DNA of 9,276 nucleotides, taken from Luteimonas_C sp035250245. GTDB taxonomy: Bacteria > Pseudomonadota > Gammaproteobacteria > Xanthomonadales > Xanthomonadaceae. Where the stretch lies: contig DATFFH010000051.1 of NCBI GenBank assembly GCA_035250245.1, positions 1-9,276 on the forward strand, given 5' to 3'. A program made the translations under genes and the position numbers. Numbering within the stretch: position 1 is the stretch's first letter; every line of letters starts with the position of its first letter. Below, piece by piece: positions 1-6,455 of this stretch. The notes under the pieces are model-generated. The model made no database searches, had not been told where the DNA came from, and was given only the letters and a program-made list of their open reading frames with translations.

Positions 1-1782
1 GATGGCGATGCGCCCGCGCGCGCCGGCGCCGGCCACGGCGTTGGCGCTCATGCCGGCCAGCGCGGCGCTCATCGCGTTGCCGCGGTTGATGCGGGTGTCC
101 AGTTCGCCGACGCGGCGTTCCAGCGTTCCCACCCGGCCATCGAGGTTGAAGCCTGCCAGCTGTTCGATGCGGCTGTCGGTATAGGCGTTGGCCGAGGACA
201 GCGTTTGCGCGTCGCCGGCTTGCATCTCGCCTTTGACGTTGGCGATCTGGTCGTCGGTGTAGGCGTTGGCGGCGGTGCCGCCGGTGGCCACGGCGGTGTC
301 GGTGTAAGCCTTGGCCGTGTTCAAGCTGGCGTTGAGCTGGTTGAGGTTCACCGCGTCGGTGCCTTGCGTGCCGTCGGCGACGTTGACGATCTGGCGTTCC
401 GCACCCGCGGCGCCCACCGAGACGGTGTTGATGCGGTCTGCGACCGACATCGAACCCAGCGCCACGCTGTCGATCGCCAAGGCCTGGCTGCCCGCGCCGA
501 TGGCCACCGCGCGCTGATCCATCGCCTGCGCGCCGGGCCCGAAAGCGGCCGAATGGTCGCTGGCGGCCAGCGTCGTTTCGTCCGCGTCCTGCACGCCGTC
601 GCCGTTGCGGTCGAAGAAACCGCCTGCGGCGATGCTGTTGTTGCCGGTGGCGAAGGCGAAGAAGCCCAATGCGGTGCTGCTTGTACCGGAAGAGATGGCG
701 AAGGTGCCGATGGCGGTGCTGTCCACGCCGAGGGCCTGATTGAACGAGCCGAAGGCGTGGCTGCCGTCGGCATCAGCCAGGTTGTCGGTGCCCATGGCAG
801 TGCTGCCGACGCCGTTGGCCTCATTGGAGAAGCCGAGTGCGTTGCCGAAATCGGTACTAGCAGTGTTATTGCTACCGATAGCTAGGCTTTGATTGCCCGC
901 CGCGTTACTGAAAGCTCCAACAGCGATGCTACTGGAGCCATCGGCGAAGTTAACTCGGCCAATGGCGACACTATTTTCGCCTGTTGCATGATTCTCCACG
1001 CCAAGCGCCGTACTGAACAATCCTGCCGCCTCGTTTAAATTCCCTAACGCCGTGCTTCCAGTTGCAGTAGCAGAGTTAGAGAGTCCGATCGCTGTTGAGG
1101 AACTTCCTGTTGCGTCATTAGAGCGACCCGCAGCGGTGCTATTGCCGCCGCTGGCAAGGTTGTCGGCGCCGAGTGCGCTGCTAAATCCGCCACTAGCGAC
1201 ATTTCCAGAGCCCACTGCCGTAGCAAGGTTGTTCATGGCCCACGAACCCGAGCCGATCGCAGTGGCACCATTACCGAAGGCCCTGGTGAGTTCGCTGCTG
1301 TCATCAGGAATATTGTCGCCATTCGTATCAATATCAACATCAATGATGCCGTTGTTGTTCTTGTCAAAAAAACCACCTAAGGCCACGCTTCCATTACCCG
1401 TCACTACGGTCCCAACGCCGAGACCACTGCTGTAGTCTCCGTTGACAACATTTCGAACGCCGACGGCAATGCTGCTAATGCCATTGCTGGTATTAGATCC
1501 GCCGAATGCCTGGGCGCCTGGGCCGTTGGCTATGTTGCCTCTGCCGAACGCGCTGCTGGAATCTCCATTGGCATGGTTAAGCAATCCACAGGCGACGGCG
1601 CCAAAGTTGCCAAGAGCATCGCTGCCCCCATCGACTTCGTCTAGGTCGACGCCGTTATTCATGTCGCAGGTATTGGCATTGCCGGCGTAGACCGGAGTCA
1701 TGGCCACGACGGACAGCAGAGCCAGTGCAAGAGCTGTCGGTCGAGCAAGCGCCGCATAGTTGCGGAAGTTGGTGAGCTTCAT
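1..1782 (-). CDS. YadA-like trimeric autotransporter adhesin, 3'-partial, with calcium-loop-like insertions in the head
   Basis: The frame is open for 594 codons from ATG 1782 and leaves the window before the stop. Predicted role: a homotrimeric outer-membrane adhesin (type Vc secretion). Residues 1-33 are a Sec signal peptide (RPTALALALL core, cleavage near VYA/GN). Residues 34-66 hold the Cys39/Cys65 pair with an acidic stretch, also present in the upstream paralog. From about 67 to 450 come many head repeats of the form N-x-A-x-G-x-x-S-x-A-x-G. The head is interrupted at residues 140-164 (DKNNNGIID, then DTNGDNIPD) and 391-402 (DRNGDGVQDADE), which look like TSP3/dockerin or EF-hand calcium loops. 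The neck is about 452-484 (TDAVNLNQLN), the stalk about 485-560 with three AYTD motifs, and the anchor begins near 561; roughly 50 residues lie outside. The start is supported by the signal peptide and by a leader homologous to the paralog's (GGAA, 9 nt before ATG). The adhesin ligand is unknown. Confidence 0.9.
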   Translation of the reverse strand, partial: MKLTNFRNYAALARPTALALALLSVVAMTPVYAGNANTCDMNNGVDLDEVDGGSDALGNFGAVACGLLNHANGDSSSAFGRGNIANGPGAQAFGGSNTSNGISSIAVGVRNVVNGDYSSGLGVGTVVTGNGSVALGGFFDKNNNGIIDVDIDTNGDNIPDDSSELTRAFGNGATAIGSGSWAMNNLATAVGSGNVASGGFSSALGADNLASGGNSTAAGRSNDATGSSSTAIGLSNSATATGSTALGNLNEAAGLFSTALGVENHATGENSVAIGRVNFADGSSSIAVGAFSNAAGNQSLAIGSNNTASTDFGNALGFSNEANGVGSTAMGTDNLADADGSHAFGSFNQALGVDSTAIGTFAISSGTSSTALGFFAFATGNNSIAAGGFFDRNGDGVQDADETTLAASDHSAAFGPGAQAMDQRAVAIGAGSQALAIDSVALGSMSVADRINTVSVGAAGAERQIVNVADGTQGTDAVNLNQLNASLNTAKAYTDTAVATGGTAANAYTDDQIANVKGEMQAGDAQTLSSANAYTDSRIEQLAGFNLDGRVGTLERRVGELDTRINRGNAMSAALAGMSANAVAGAGARGRIAI

Positions 1783-1806
1783 CTGGTCGGATTCCACGTG
1801 GAAGGG

Positions 1807-1824
1807 CTACCGCAATTTCGGCAG
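1807..1824 (-). promoter_or_regulatory. 5' leader hairpin of the downstream adhesin gene
   Basis: On the plus strand CTACCG and CGGCAG flank a 6-nt loop. In the transcript sense this gives CTGCCG...CGGTAG, a 6-bp stem with one G-U pair. It sits 24 nt upstream of the adhesin ATG at 1782, exactly as far as the matching hairpin lies before the paralog's ATG at 3530. Flanking blocks are also shared: TCCGACCAG directly before the ATG, and ATTCCGTCCTT further upstream. It could be a 5'-UTR RNA structure or a DNA operator; the sequence alone does not decide. Confidence 0.45.
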
Positions 1825-1878
1825 TGGCATGAAGGACGGAATCCGCTGAAAAAGCGGCCTTGGGATGGCTTAAGAGGC

Positions 1879-1961
1879 GTCATTCCCGCGAAGGCGGGAA
1901 TCCAGTGCCTCCGCTTATTTCGGAGAGGAAGCCGCTGGATCCCCGCTTTCGCGGGGATGAC
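1879..1961. repeat. Inverted pair of REP-like palindromes (GTCATTCCCGCG family)
   Basis: Two 27-nt arms, 1879-1905 and 1935-1961, are near-perfect reverse complements of each other. Each is itself a hairpin: TTCCCGC-GAAG-GCGGGAA on the left and CCCCGC-TTTC-GCGGGG on the right. The spacer contains a weaker CCTCCG/CGGAG inverted repeat. The element fills the gap between the stop of the complete adhesin gene (1992) and the leader of the downstream one. Elements of this type are common in Xanthomonadaceae and other proteobacteria. Here it may act as a transcription attenuator or 3'-end stabiliser between the paralogs, but no T-tract makes it a classical terminator. Confidence 0.85.
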
Positions 1962-1991
1962 AGCTTTAAGAAGCGGCGAAGGCGCAAGCGG

Positions 1992-3530
1992 CTACAACTT
2001 CAACCCGAACCCAACCCCGCCCGAGCGCTCCGAACCGCTGAACGCGCCGCCCAGCGTGAACACCGCACGCTTGCCCACGGCCTTGCCGTAGCCGATCGAC
2101 AACGCGCTCTGTCCGCCATGGAAACCCGCGCCCACCGACAACATGCCGCGCGGCGCATCGGGTGCGAAAGCGCCCGCCGCCGCGATGCCGGTCATCTGCG
2201 ACATCGCCGCGCCCAGCGCGCCGACGCGGCCGATCTGACGATCGACCTGGGTGAACCGCTGATCGATTTGGGCGAAGCGCTGATCGATTTGAGCGAAGCG
2301 CTGGTCGGAAATCCCGGCCATCGCGTTCAACTGGTTGACGTTCACCGCATCGGTGCCCTGCGTGCCGGCGGCGACGTTGGTGATCTGCCGTTCATCGCCG
2401 GCTTTGCCCACCGACACGGTGTCGGCGCGATCGGCCACCGATCCGGAACCCAACGCCACGCTGCCATCGGCCTGGGCTTGGCTGCCGAAGCCGAGCGCCA
2501 CGCTGCGCTCGCCGTCGGCGAGGTTGCTCTGGCCGATGGCCACGCTGGCCGCGCCGTTGGCGGAGTTGAAGTTGCCGACGGCCACGCTGCTGGTGCCGAT
2601 GGCATGGTTGCCGCGACCGACCGCGGTGCTGTCGTTGCCGACGGCTTCGTTTTCCGAACCGAAAGCGCTGCTCACCTCGCCGCTAGCCTGGTTGAACGAA
2701 CCGAAAGCGTTGCTGCCCAAGCCGGAAGCGTTGTTGTTGTTGCCGATCGTAGAGCTGTACTGGCCACTAGCGACATTGACGTTGCCCACGGCGGAAGAGA
2801 AGTCCGCGGTAGCCCAGTTGCCGCTGCCGATGGCCGAAACCGAAAGGCCTGTCGCGAGATTGGAATTGCCGACCGCGCTGCTGTAGCTTCCTATAGCGTT
2901 GTTAAAGCGGCCCAGACTGGTGCTTGCGATGCCTTCCGCTGTATTGAAAGAGCCGTAAACGCTGCTGCCGTCGCCGTTCGCGTTATTGTTGTTGCCGACT
3001 GCCGTGCTGTTCGTGCCCAGCGCACTGTTCTCATTGCCGAGAGCCACACTGGAAAAGCCGGTTGCCACATTGTCGGCGCCCATCGCCGTGCTTCTCTCGC
3101 CCTGGGCCGTGTTGCCACGGCCGACGGACAGGCTGGAGAGGCCGGTCGCGTCGTTGGAAGTGCCTACGGCCGTGCTGAAATCGACCGTGGCGTTATTCGC
3201 ACTGCCAAGGGCAGTGCTGTTGGTGCCGCTTGCGGTATTGAAACCGCCGTATGCACTCCCGAAGGTGCCGCTAGCGTCGTTAAAGCGGCCGAATGCCGTG
3301 CTTTGCACACCGCCAGCAGTGTTGTTGCTGCCGCAGGCGAAAGCATCCAGGCCCGTAGCCGAGCTGCCGCCGTCGAGTTCGGCATCGTTATCGACGCCAT
3401 TGTTGATGTCGCAGGTATTGGAATTGCCGGCGTAGGCAGGCGCCGCCAGCCCGCTGGCGAGCAAAGCCAGGGCCAGTGCCGTAGGTCGAAGGAAGGTGGT
3501 GGTGGGCGAATTTGAGGTGAAGAAGTTCAT
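1992..3530 (-). CDS. YadA-like trimeric autotransporter adhesin, complete, 512 aa
   Basis: Predicted surface adhesin exported by Sec and inserted as a trimer into the outer membrane. The signal peptide covers residues 1-34 (LRPTALALALL core, cleavage near AYA/GN). Residues 35-67 form the module shared with the downstream paralog: NTCDINNGVD, an acidic stretch, then C66 (Cys40/Cys66). The head, to about residue 370, is a long series of N-x-A-x-G-x-x-S-x-A-x-G repeats, expected to form a left-handed parallel beta-roll. The neck ends in TDAVNVNQLN (393-402). The stalk is very short: three heptads, DQRFAQI, DQRFAQI, DQRFTQV (409-429). The anchor, about 430-512, ends GFGLKL. The last residue is Leu rather than the aromatic usual for outer-membrane beta-barrels. 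GGAG (3540-3543) lies 9 nt before the ATG and supports this start. Unlike its paralog it has no calcium-loop insertions. Binding target unknown. Confidence 0.93.
   Translation of the reverse strand: MNFFTSNSPTTTFLRPTALALALLASGLAAPAYAGNSNTCDINNGVDNDAELDGGSSATGLDAFACGSNNTAGGVQSTAFGRFNDASGTFGSAYGGFNTASGTNSTALGSANNATVDFSTAVGTSNDATGLSSLSVGRGNTAQGERSTAMGADNVATGFSSVALGNENSALGTNSTAVGNNNNANGDGSSVYGSFNTAEGIASTSLGRFNNAIGSYSSAVGNSNLATGLSVSAIGSGNWATADFSSAVGNVNVASGQYSSTIGNNNNASGLGSNAFGSFNQASGEVSSAFGSENEAVGNDSTAVGRGNHAIGTSSVAVGNFNSANGAASVAIGQSNLADGERSVALGFGSQAQADGSVALGSGSVADRADTVSVGKAGDERQITNVAAGTQGTDAVNVNQLNAMAGISDQRFAQIDQRFAQIDQRFTQVDRQIGRVGALGAAMSQMTGIAAAGAFAPDAPRGMLSVGAGFHGGQSALSIGYGKAVGKRAVFTLGGAFSGSERSGGVGFGLKL
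2244..2306 (-). repeat. Three tandem 21-bp units encoding stalk heptads
   Basis: Units 2244-2264, 2265-2285 and 2286-2306 each encode one coiled-coil heptad (DQRF[AT]Q[IV]) with hydrophobic Phe and Ile/Val spaced 4-3. The two units nearest the neck (2265-2306) differ at only two positions, so unit gain or loss by slippage could change stalk length by a heptad without shifting the frame. Confidence 0.85.
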
Positions 3531-3554
3531 CTGGTCGGACTCCGTTCTTTAGGG

Positions 3555-3570
3555 CTGCCAGGATTGGCAG
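3555..3570 (-). promoter_or_regulatory. 5' leader hairpin of the complete adhesin gene
   Basis: CTGCCA-GGAT-TGGCAG on the plus strand is a perfect 6-bp inverted repeat, 24 nt upstream of the ATG at 3530. The downstream paralog has an equivalent hairpin at the same distance, with one A-T pair changed to G-C and one C-G pair changed to U-G, so pairing is kept. This suggests a transcribed structure near the ribosome binding site (GGAG at 3540-3543) or a palindromic operator. No convincing -35/-10 pair was identified for this gene. Confidence 0.5.
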
Positions 3571-3677
3571 TGGGTTAAAGGACGGAATTCAGCAAAGAAG
3601 TGGCCATGTTTTTTGAGGCCCACACCGCATGGAAAACCAGTGGTAGTAGCGGTTGATGCGATCGGACGTTCCGCGCG

Positions 3678-3711
3678 CCCTCACCCAACCCTCTCCTGCA
3701 AGGGGAGAGGG
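3678..3711. repeat. Single REP-like palindrome (CCCTCTCC family)
   Basis: The hairpin CCCTCTCC (3689-3696) / GGAGAGGG (3704-3711) is preceded by CCCTCACCCAA. The same motif occurs twice between the two oxidase genes. This lone copy lies in the divergent region between the complete adhesin gene and cydA. That 308-bp region otherwise holds the adhesin leader (about 3531-3605), a short GC hairpin at 3743-3757 (GCGGGCT-C-AGCCCGC) and the candidate cydA promoter. I see no gene in it. Confidence 0.75.
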
Positions 3712-3770
3712 CTAAAGCGAGGGGCTAAGCCGGTGCTCCGCCGCGGGCTCAGCCCGCAATCGGCAAAATG

Positions 3771-3799
3771 TTTACTGAACGCATGATGCGGCGCACAAT
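3771..3799 (+). promoter_or_regulatory. Candidate sigma70-type promoter of the oxidase genes
   Basis: TTTACT (3771-3776) and CACAAT (3794-3799) are separated by 17 nt and each match four of six consensus positions. Transcription would begin near 3806, leaving about 33 nt before the GTG start at 3839. The spacer holds two overlapping perfect palindromes, GCAT-G-ATGC (3781-3789) and TGCG-G-CGCA (3787-3795), which could be a repressor site. No complete FNR/Anr box (TTGAT-N4-ATCAA) was found nearby. Confidence 0.45.
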
Positions 3800-3838
3800 A
3801 TGGGGCGCGGCACCACCCCGCGTGCCGCGGAGCGCGTC

Positions 3839-5242
3839 GTGGACGCATTGATGCTGTCGCGGATCCAGTTCGGGTTCGTCATTTCCTTCCACATCCTGTT
3901 CCCGGCCTTCACCATTGGCCTGGCCAGTTGGCTGGCCTTCCTGGAATGGCGCTGGCTGCGCACCCGCGACACCGCCTGGCGCGACCTGTTCTTCTTCTGG
4001 ACCAAGATCTTCGCCGTGTCCTTCGGCATGGGCGTGGTGTCCGGCATCGTGATGAGCTTCCAGTTCGGCACCAACTGGGCCACGCTCAGCGAACAGGCGG
4101 GCAACATCCTCGGCCCGCTGCTCAGCTACGAAGTGCTGACCGCGTTCTTCCTGGAAGCCACCTTCCTGGGCGTGATGCTGTTCGGCTGGAACCGGGTCAG
4201 CGAGAAGCTGCATTTCCTAGCCACCTGCATGGTCGCGCTGGGCACGCTGATCTCCACCTTCTGGATCATCTCGGCCAACAGCTGGATGCAGACCCCTGCC
4301 GGCTACGAAATCGTCAACGGCGTGTTCGAACCGGCCAGCTGGTGGCAGATCGTCTTCAATCCGTCGTTCCCGTACCGGTTGGCGCATATGGTGCTGGCCG
4401 CCTTCATCACCACCTGCTTCGTGATCGGCGGCGTCAGCGCGGCGTATCTGTTGCGCGGCAAGCACGTCGACCATGCCAAGCGCATGCTGAAGGCCGCGGT
4501 GATCTTCGCCGCGATCACCGTGCCGACGCAGATTTTCGTCGGCGACCAACACGGCTTGAACGCGCTCGAACACCAGCCGATCAAGGTCGCCGCGATGGAA
4601 GCGCACTGGGAGCACATGCCGAAGGGCGAGGGCGTGCCGCTGGTGCTGTTCGCGGTGCCGAACGAAAAAGAGGAACGCAACGACTACGAAATCGCCATTC
4701 CGAAGATCGGCAGCCTGATCCTGACCCATAGCTGGGACGGCGAGATTCCGCCGCTGACATCGGTGCCGCCGGACGAACGGCCGCCGGTGAAGCCGGTGTT
4801 CTACGCGTTCCGGGTAATGGTCGGATTGGGCGTGGCGATGCTGCTGGTGGTGCTGGCTTCGCTGTGGGCGTGGCGGCGCGGCAAGCTGTACGAATCGCGT
4901 TGGGTGCTGCGCGGCTGGTGGCTGCTGACGCCGGCGGGTTTTATCGCGATCCTGGCCGGCTGGTACGTGGTGGAAATAGGGCGCCAGCCCTACGTGATTT
5001 ACGGACTGTTGCGCACCGCCGACGCGGTGAGCCCAACCTTGCAGGCGGCGAGCGTGATGACCTCGCTGATCGTGTACGCCATCGTGTATGCCATCGTGTT
5101 CGGCGCCGGCACCTGGTATCTGCTGAAGCTGCTGCGCAAAGGCCCGCAACCGCACGAACCGCCGCCGCGCCGCGATCAGGGCGACAAGACGCCGGCGCGG
5201 CCGTTGTCTGCGGCGAGCGAGACGATTGAGGAGAAGGCGTGA
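3839..5242 (+). CDS. cydA: Cytochrome bd-type quinol oxidase subunit I (CIO-like, CydA/CioA)
   Basis: Inner-membrane terminal oxidase subunit that oxidises quinol and carries the haems, reducing O2 to water. It is 467 aa from GTG 3839. Key residues match E. coli CydA: His18 (haem b595), Glu98 and Glu106 in LSYEVLTAFFLEATF, His183 in RLAHM and Met327 in FRVMVGLG (haem b558), Lys249 and Glu254 in the quinol loop, and GWYVVEIGRQPY at 374-385. The loop after Glu254 is short and the protein is shorter than E. coli CydA (522 aa), which points to the cyanide-insensitive branch. The C-terminal tail (about 440-467) is charged and proline-rich. GTG is preferred because GGAG (3829-3832) sits 6 nt upstream and the N-terminus then matches the family. 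The in-frame ATG at 3800 would lie at the candidate -10 box, and ATG 3851 lacks a clear Shine-Dalgarno. The partner subunit follows after 195 bp. Confidence 0.95.
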   Translation: MDALMLSRIQFGFVISFHILFPAFTIGLASWLAFLEWRWLRTRDTAWRDLFFFWTKIFAVSFGMGVVSGIVMSFQFGTNWATLSEQAGNILGPLLSYEVLTAFFLEATFLGVMLFGWNRVSEKLHFLATCMVALGTLISTFWIISANSWMQTPAGYEIVNGVFEPASWWQIVFNPSFPYRLAHMVLAAFITTCFVIGGVSAAYLLRGKHVDHAKRMLKAAVIFAAITVPTQIFVGDQHGLNALEHQPIKVAAMEAHWEHMPKGEGVPLVLFAVPNEKEERNDYEIAIPKIGSLILTHSWDGEIPPLTSVPPDERPPVKPVFYAFRVMVGLGVAMLLVVLASLWAWRRGKLYESRWVLRGWWLLTPAGFIAILAGWYVVEIGRQPYVIYGLLRTADAVSPTLQAASVMTSLIVYAIVYAIVFGAGTWYLLKLLRKGPQPHEPPPRRDQGDKTPARPLSAASETIEEKA

Positions 5243-5267
5243 TGGCGCACGCCGCGATGCTTCAAGC

Positions 5268-5418
5268 CCCCTCTCCCCCGCTTGCGGGGGAGAGGGTTGG
5301 GGTGAGGGGGGCTTTTGCTGTTGCATTTGCACCCATCGAAAGCAAAAACAAAAGCATTCGCGCCTCCGGCGCTCACCCCCTCACCCTAGCCCTCTCCCCC
5401 GCGAGCGGGGGAGAGGGG
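5268..5418. repeat. Inverted pair of REP-like hairpins between cydA and cydB
   Basis: Two hairpins with 13-bp GC-rich stems, 5269-5296 (CCCTCTCCCCCGC stem, TT loop) and 5390-5417 (same stem, GA loop), lie in opposite orientation: the first is followed by TTGGGGTGAGGG and the second is preceded by CCCTCACCCTAG. Between them a weaker inverted repeat joins GCTTTTGCTGTTGC and GCAAAAACAAAAGC (12 of 14 pairs). Together they form a mosaic element that fills most of the gap between two genes expected to be co-transcribed. It may shape mRNA stability or the ratio of the subunits. There is no T-run, so I do not call a terminator. Confidence 0.88.
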
Positions 5419-5437
5419 ACATAAGCGGGGAATGACG

Positions 5438-6445
5438 ATGGAATACTGGCTCCCCATCCTCTGGTTCGGCGTGATCGGCTTCGGCGTGCTGATGTACGTG
5501 CTGCTGGACGGTTTCGTCCTGGGCCTGGGCATCCTGGCGCCGTTCGCGGAAGACGAAAAACAGCTCGACCACATGATGAACACCGCCGCGCCGATCTGGG
5601 ACGGCAACGAAACCTGGTTGGTGCTGGGCGGCGCCGGGTTGTTGGCAGCGTTCCCGAAAGCGTATGCGGTGGTGCTGTCGGCGCTGTATCTGCCGGTGCT
5701 GCTGATGCTGATCGCGCTGGTGTTTCGCGGCGTGGCCTTCGAATTCCGATTCAAGGCCCAGCGCAGCAAGCCGGCCTGGGGCGCGGCGTTCGCGCTGGGA
5801 TCGATGTTCGCCGCGTTCGCGCAGGGCGTGATCCTGGGCGCACTGGTCGAAGGCATGCCGTTGAACGGCGGCAAATACCTGGGCGGCGCGTTCGGTTGGT
5901 TCAGCCCCTTCTCGATGCTGACCGGGATCGCGGTGCTGTTCGGCTATGCGCTGTTGGGATCGACCTGGCTGATCCTGAAGACCGAAGGCCCGCTGCAGAA
6001 AGTCGCGCGCAATCTGACCCGGCCGCTGGTGCTGGTGGTGGTCGCGTTCATGGGCTTGGTCAGCGCCTGGCTGCCGTTCCTGGACTCGCGAATCATGGCG
6101 CGCTGGTTCGAGGGCGGAAATTTCTGGTGGCTGGCGCCGGTGCCGGCCTTGGCGCTGCTGAATGCATTCGCGTTGTGGCGCGCGTCGATGCGGCAGGGCC
6201 AGGACGCGGCGCCATTCGTGCTGACGCTGTGCTTCTTCGCGCTGGGCTTCCTGGGCCTGGTGCTGGGAATCTGGCCGAACATCGTGCCGCCGGGGCTGAC
6301 GATCTGGCAGGCCGCTTCGCCGCCGTCGTCGCAAGGTTTCGTGCTGGCAGGCTTGGTTGTGCTGCTGCCGGCGATCCTGGGCTACACGTATTGGTCGTAC
6401 AGCGTGTTCAGGGGCAAGATCGCGGCGGACGCGGGGTATCACTAA
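5438..6445 (+). CDS. cydB: Cytochrome bd-type quinol oxidase subunit II (CydB/CioB)
   Basis: Inner-membrane partner of the upstream subunit I, 335 aa and strongly hydrophobic, with about eight or nine membrane segments. Family motifs are clear: LDGFVLGLG (23-31), WDGNETWLV (54-62), FPKAYAVVLSALYLP and RGVAFEFR (97-104). The family usually reads LDGFDLGxG, so the second Asp is Val27 here. The ATG at 5438 is chosen because GGGGA (5427-5431) lies 6 nt upstream and the N-terminus MEYWLPILWFGVIG fits relatives. An in-frame ATG at 5432 adds two residues but sits directly against that Shine-Dalgarno. It is likely co-transcribed with cydA despite the intervening repeat. No small CydX or DUF2474-type subunit follows; the next 240 bp are repeat DNA. 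Confidence 0.95.
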   Translation: MEYWLPILWFGVIGFGVLMYVLLDGFVLGLGILAPFAEDEKQLDHMMNTAAPIWDGNETWLVLGGAGLLAAFPKAYAVVLSALYLPVLLMLIALVFRGVAFEFRFKAQRSKPAWGAAFALGSMFAAFAQGVILGALVEGMPLNGGKYLGGAFGWFSPFSMLTGIAVLFGYALLGSTWLILKTEGPLQKVARNLTRPLVLVVVAFMGLVSAWLPFLDSRIMARWFEGGNFWWLAPVPALALLNAFALWRASMRQGQDAAPFVLTLCFFALGFLGLVLGIWPNIVPPGLTIWQAASPPSSQGFVLAGLVVLLPAILGYTYWSYSVFRGKIAADAGYH

Positions 6446-6455
6446 GGCTGTTCCT

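Noticed and set aside
900..3400. Regular short repeats that might suggest a CRISPR array
   Set aside because: The periodicity follows the roughly 14-residue YadA head repeat in an open reading frame. There are no identical repeats separated by unique spacers and no cas genes.
1860..3515. 551-codon plus-strand open frame opposite the complete adhesin
   Set aside because: It has no recognisable domain, begins within the REP element and mirrors the repetitive adhesin codons. The minus-strand frame has signal peptide, head, neck and anchor.
3653..3665. Possible FNR/Anr box upstream of cydA (TTGAT then ATC)
   Set aside because: Only the left half-site is good. The spacing is 3 rather than 4 and the right half does not match ATCAA.
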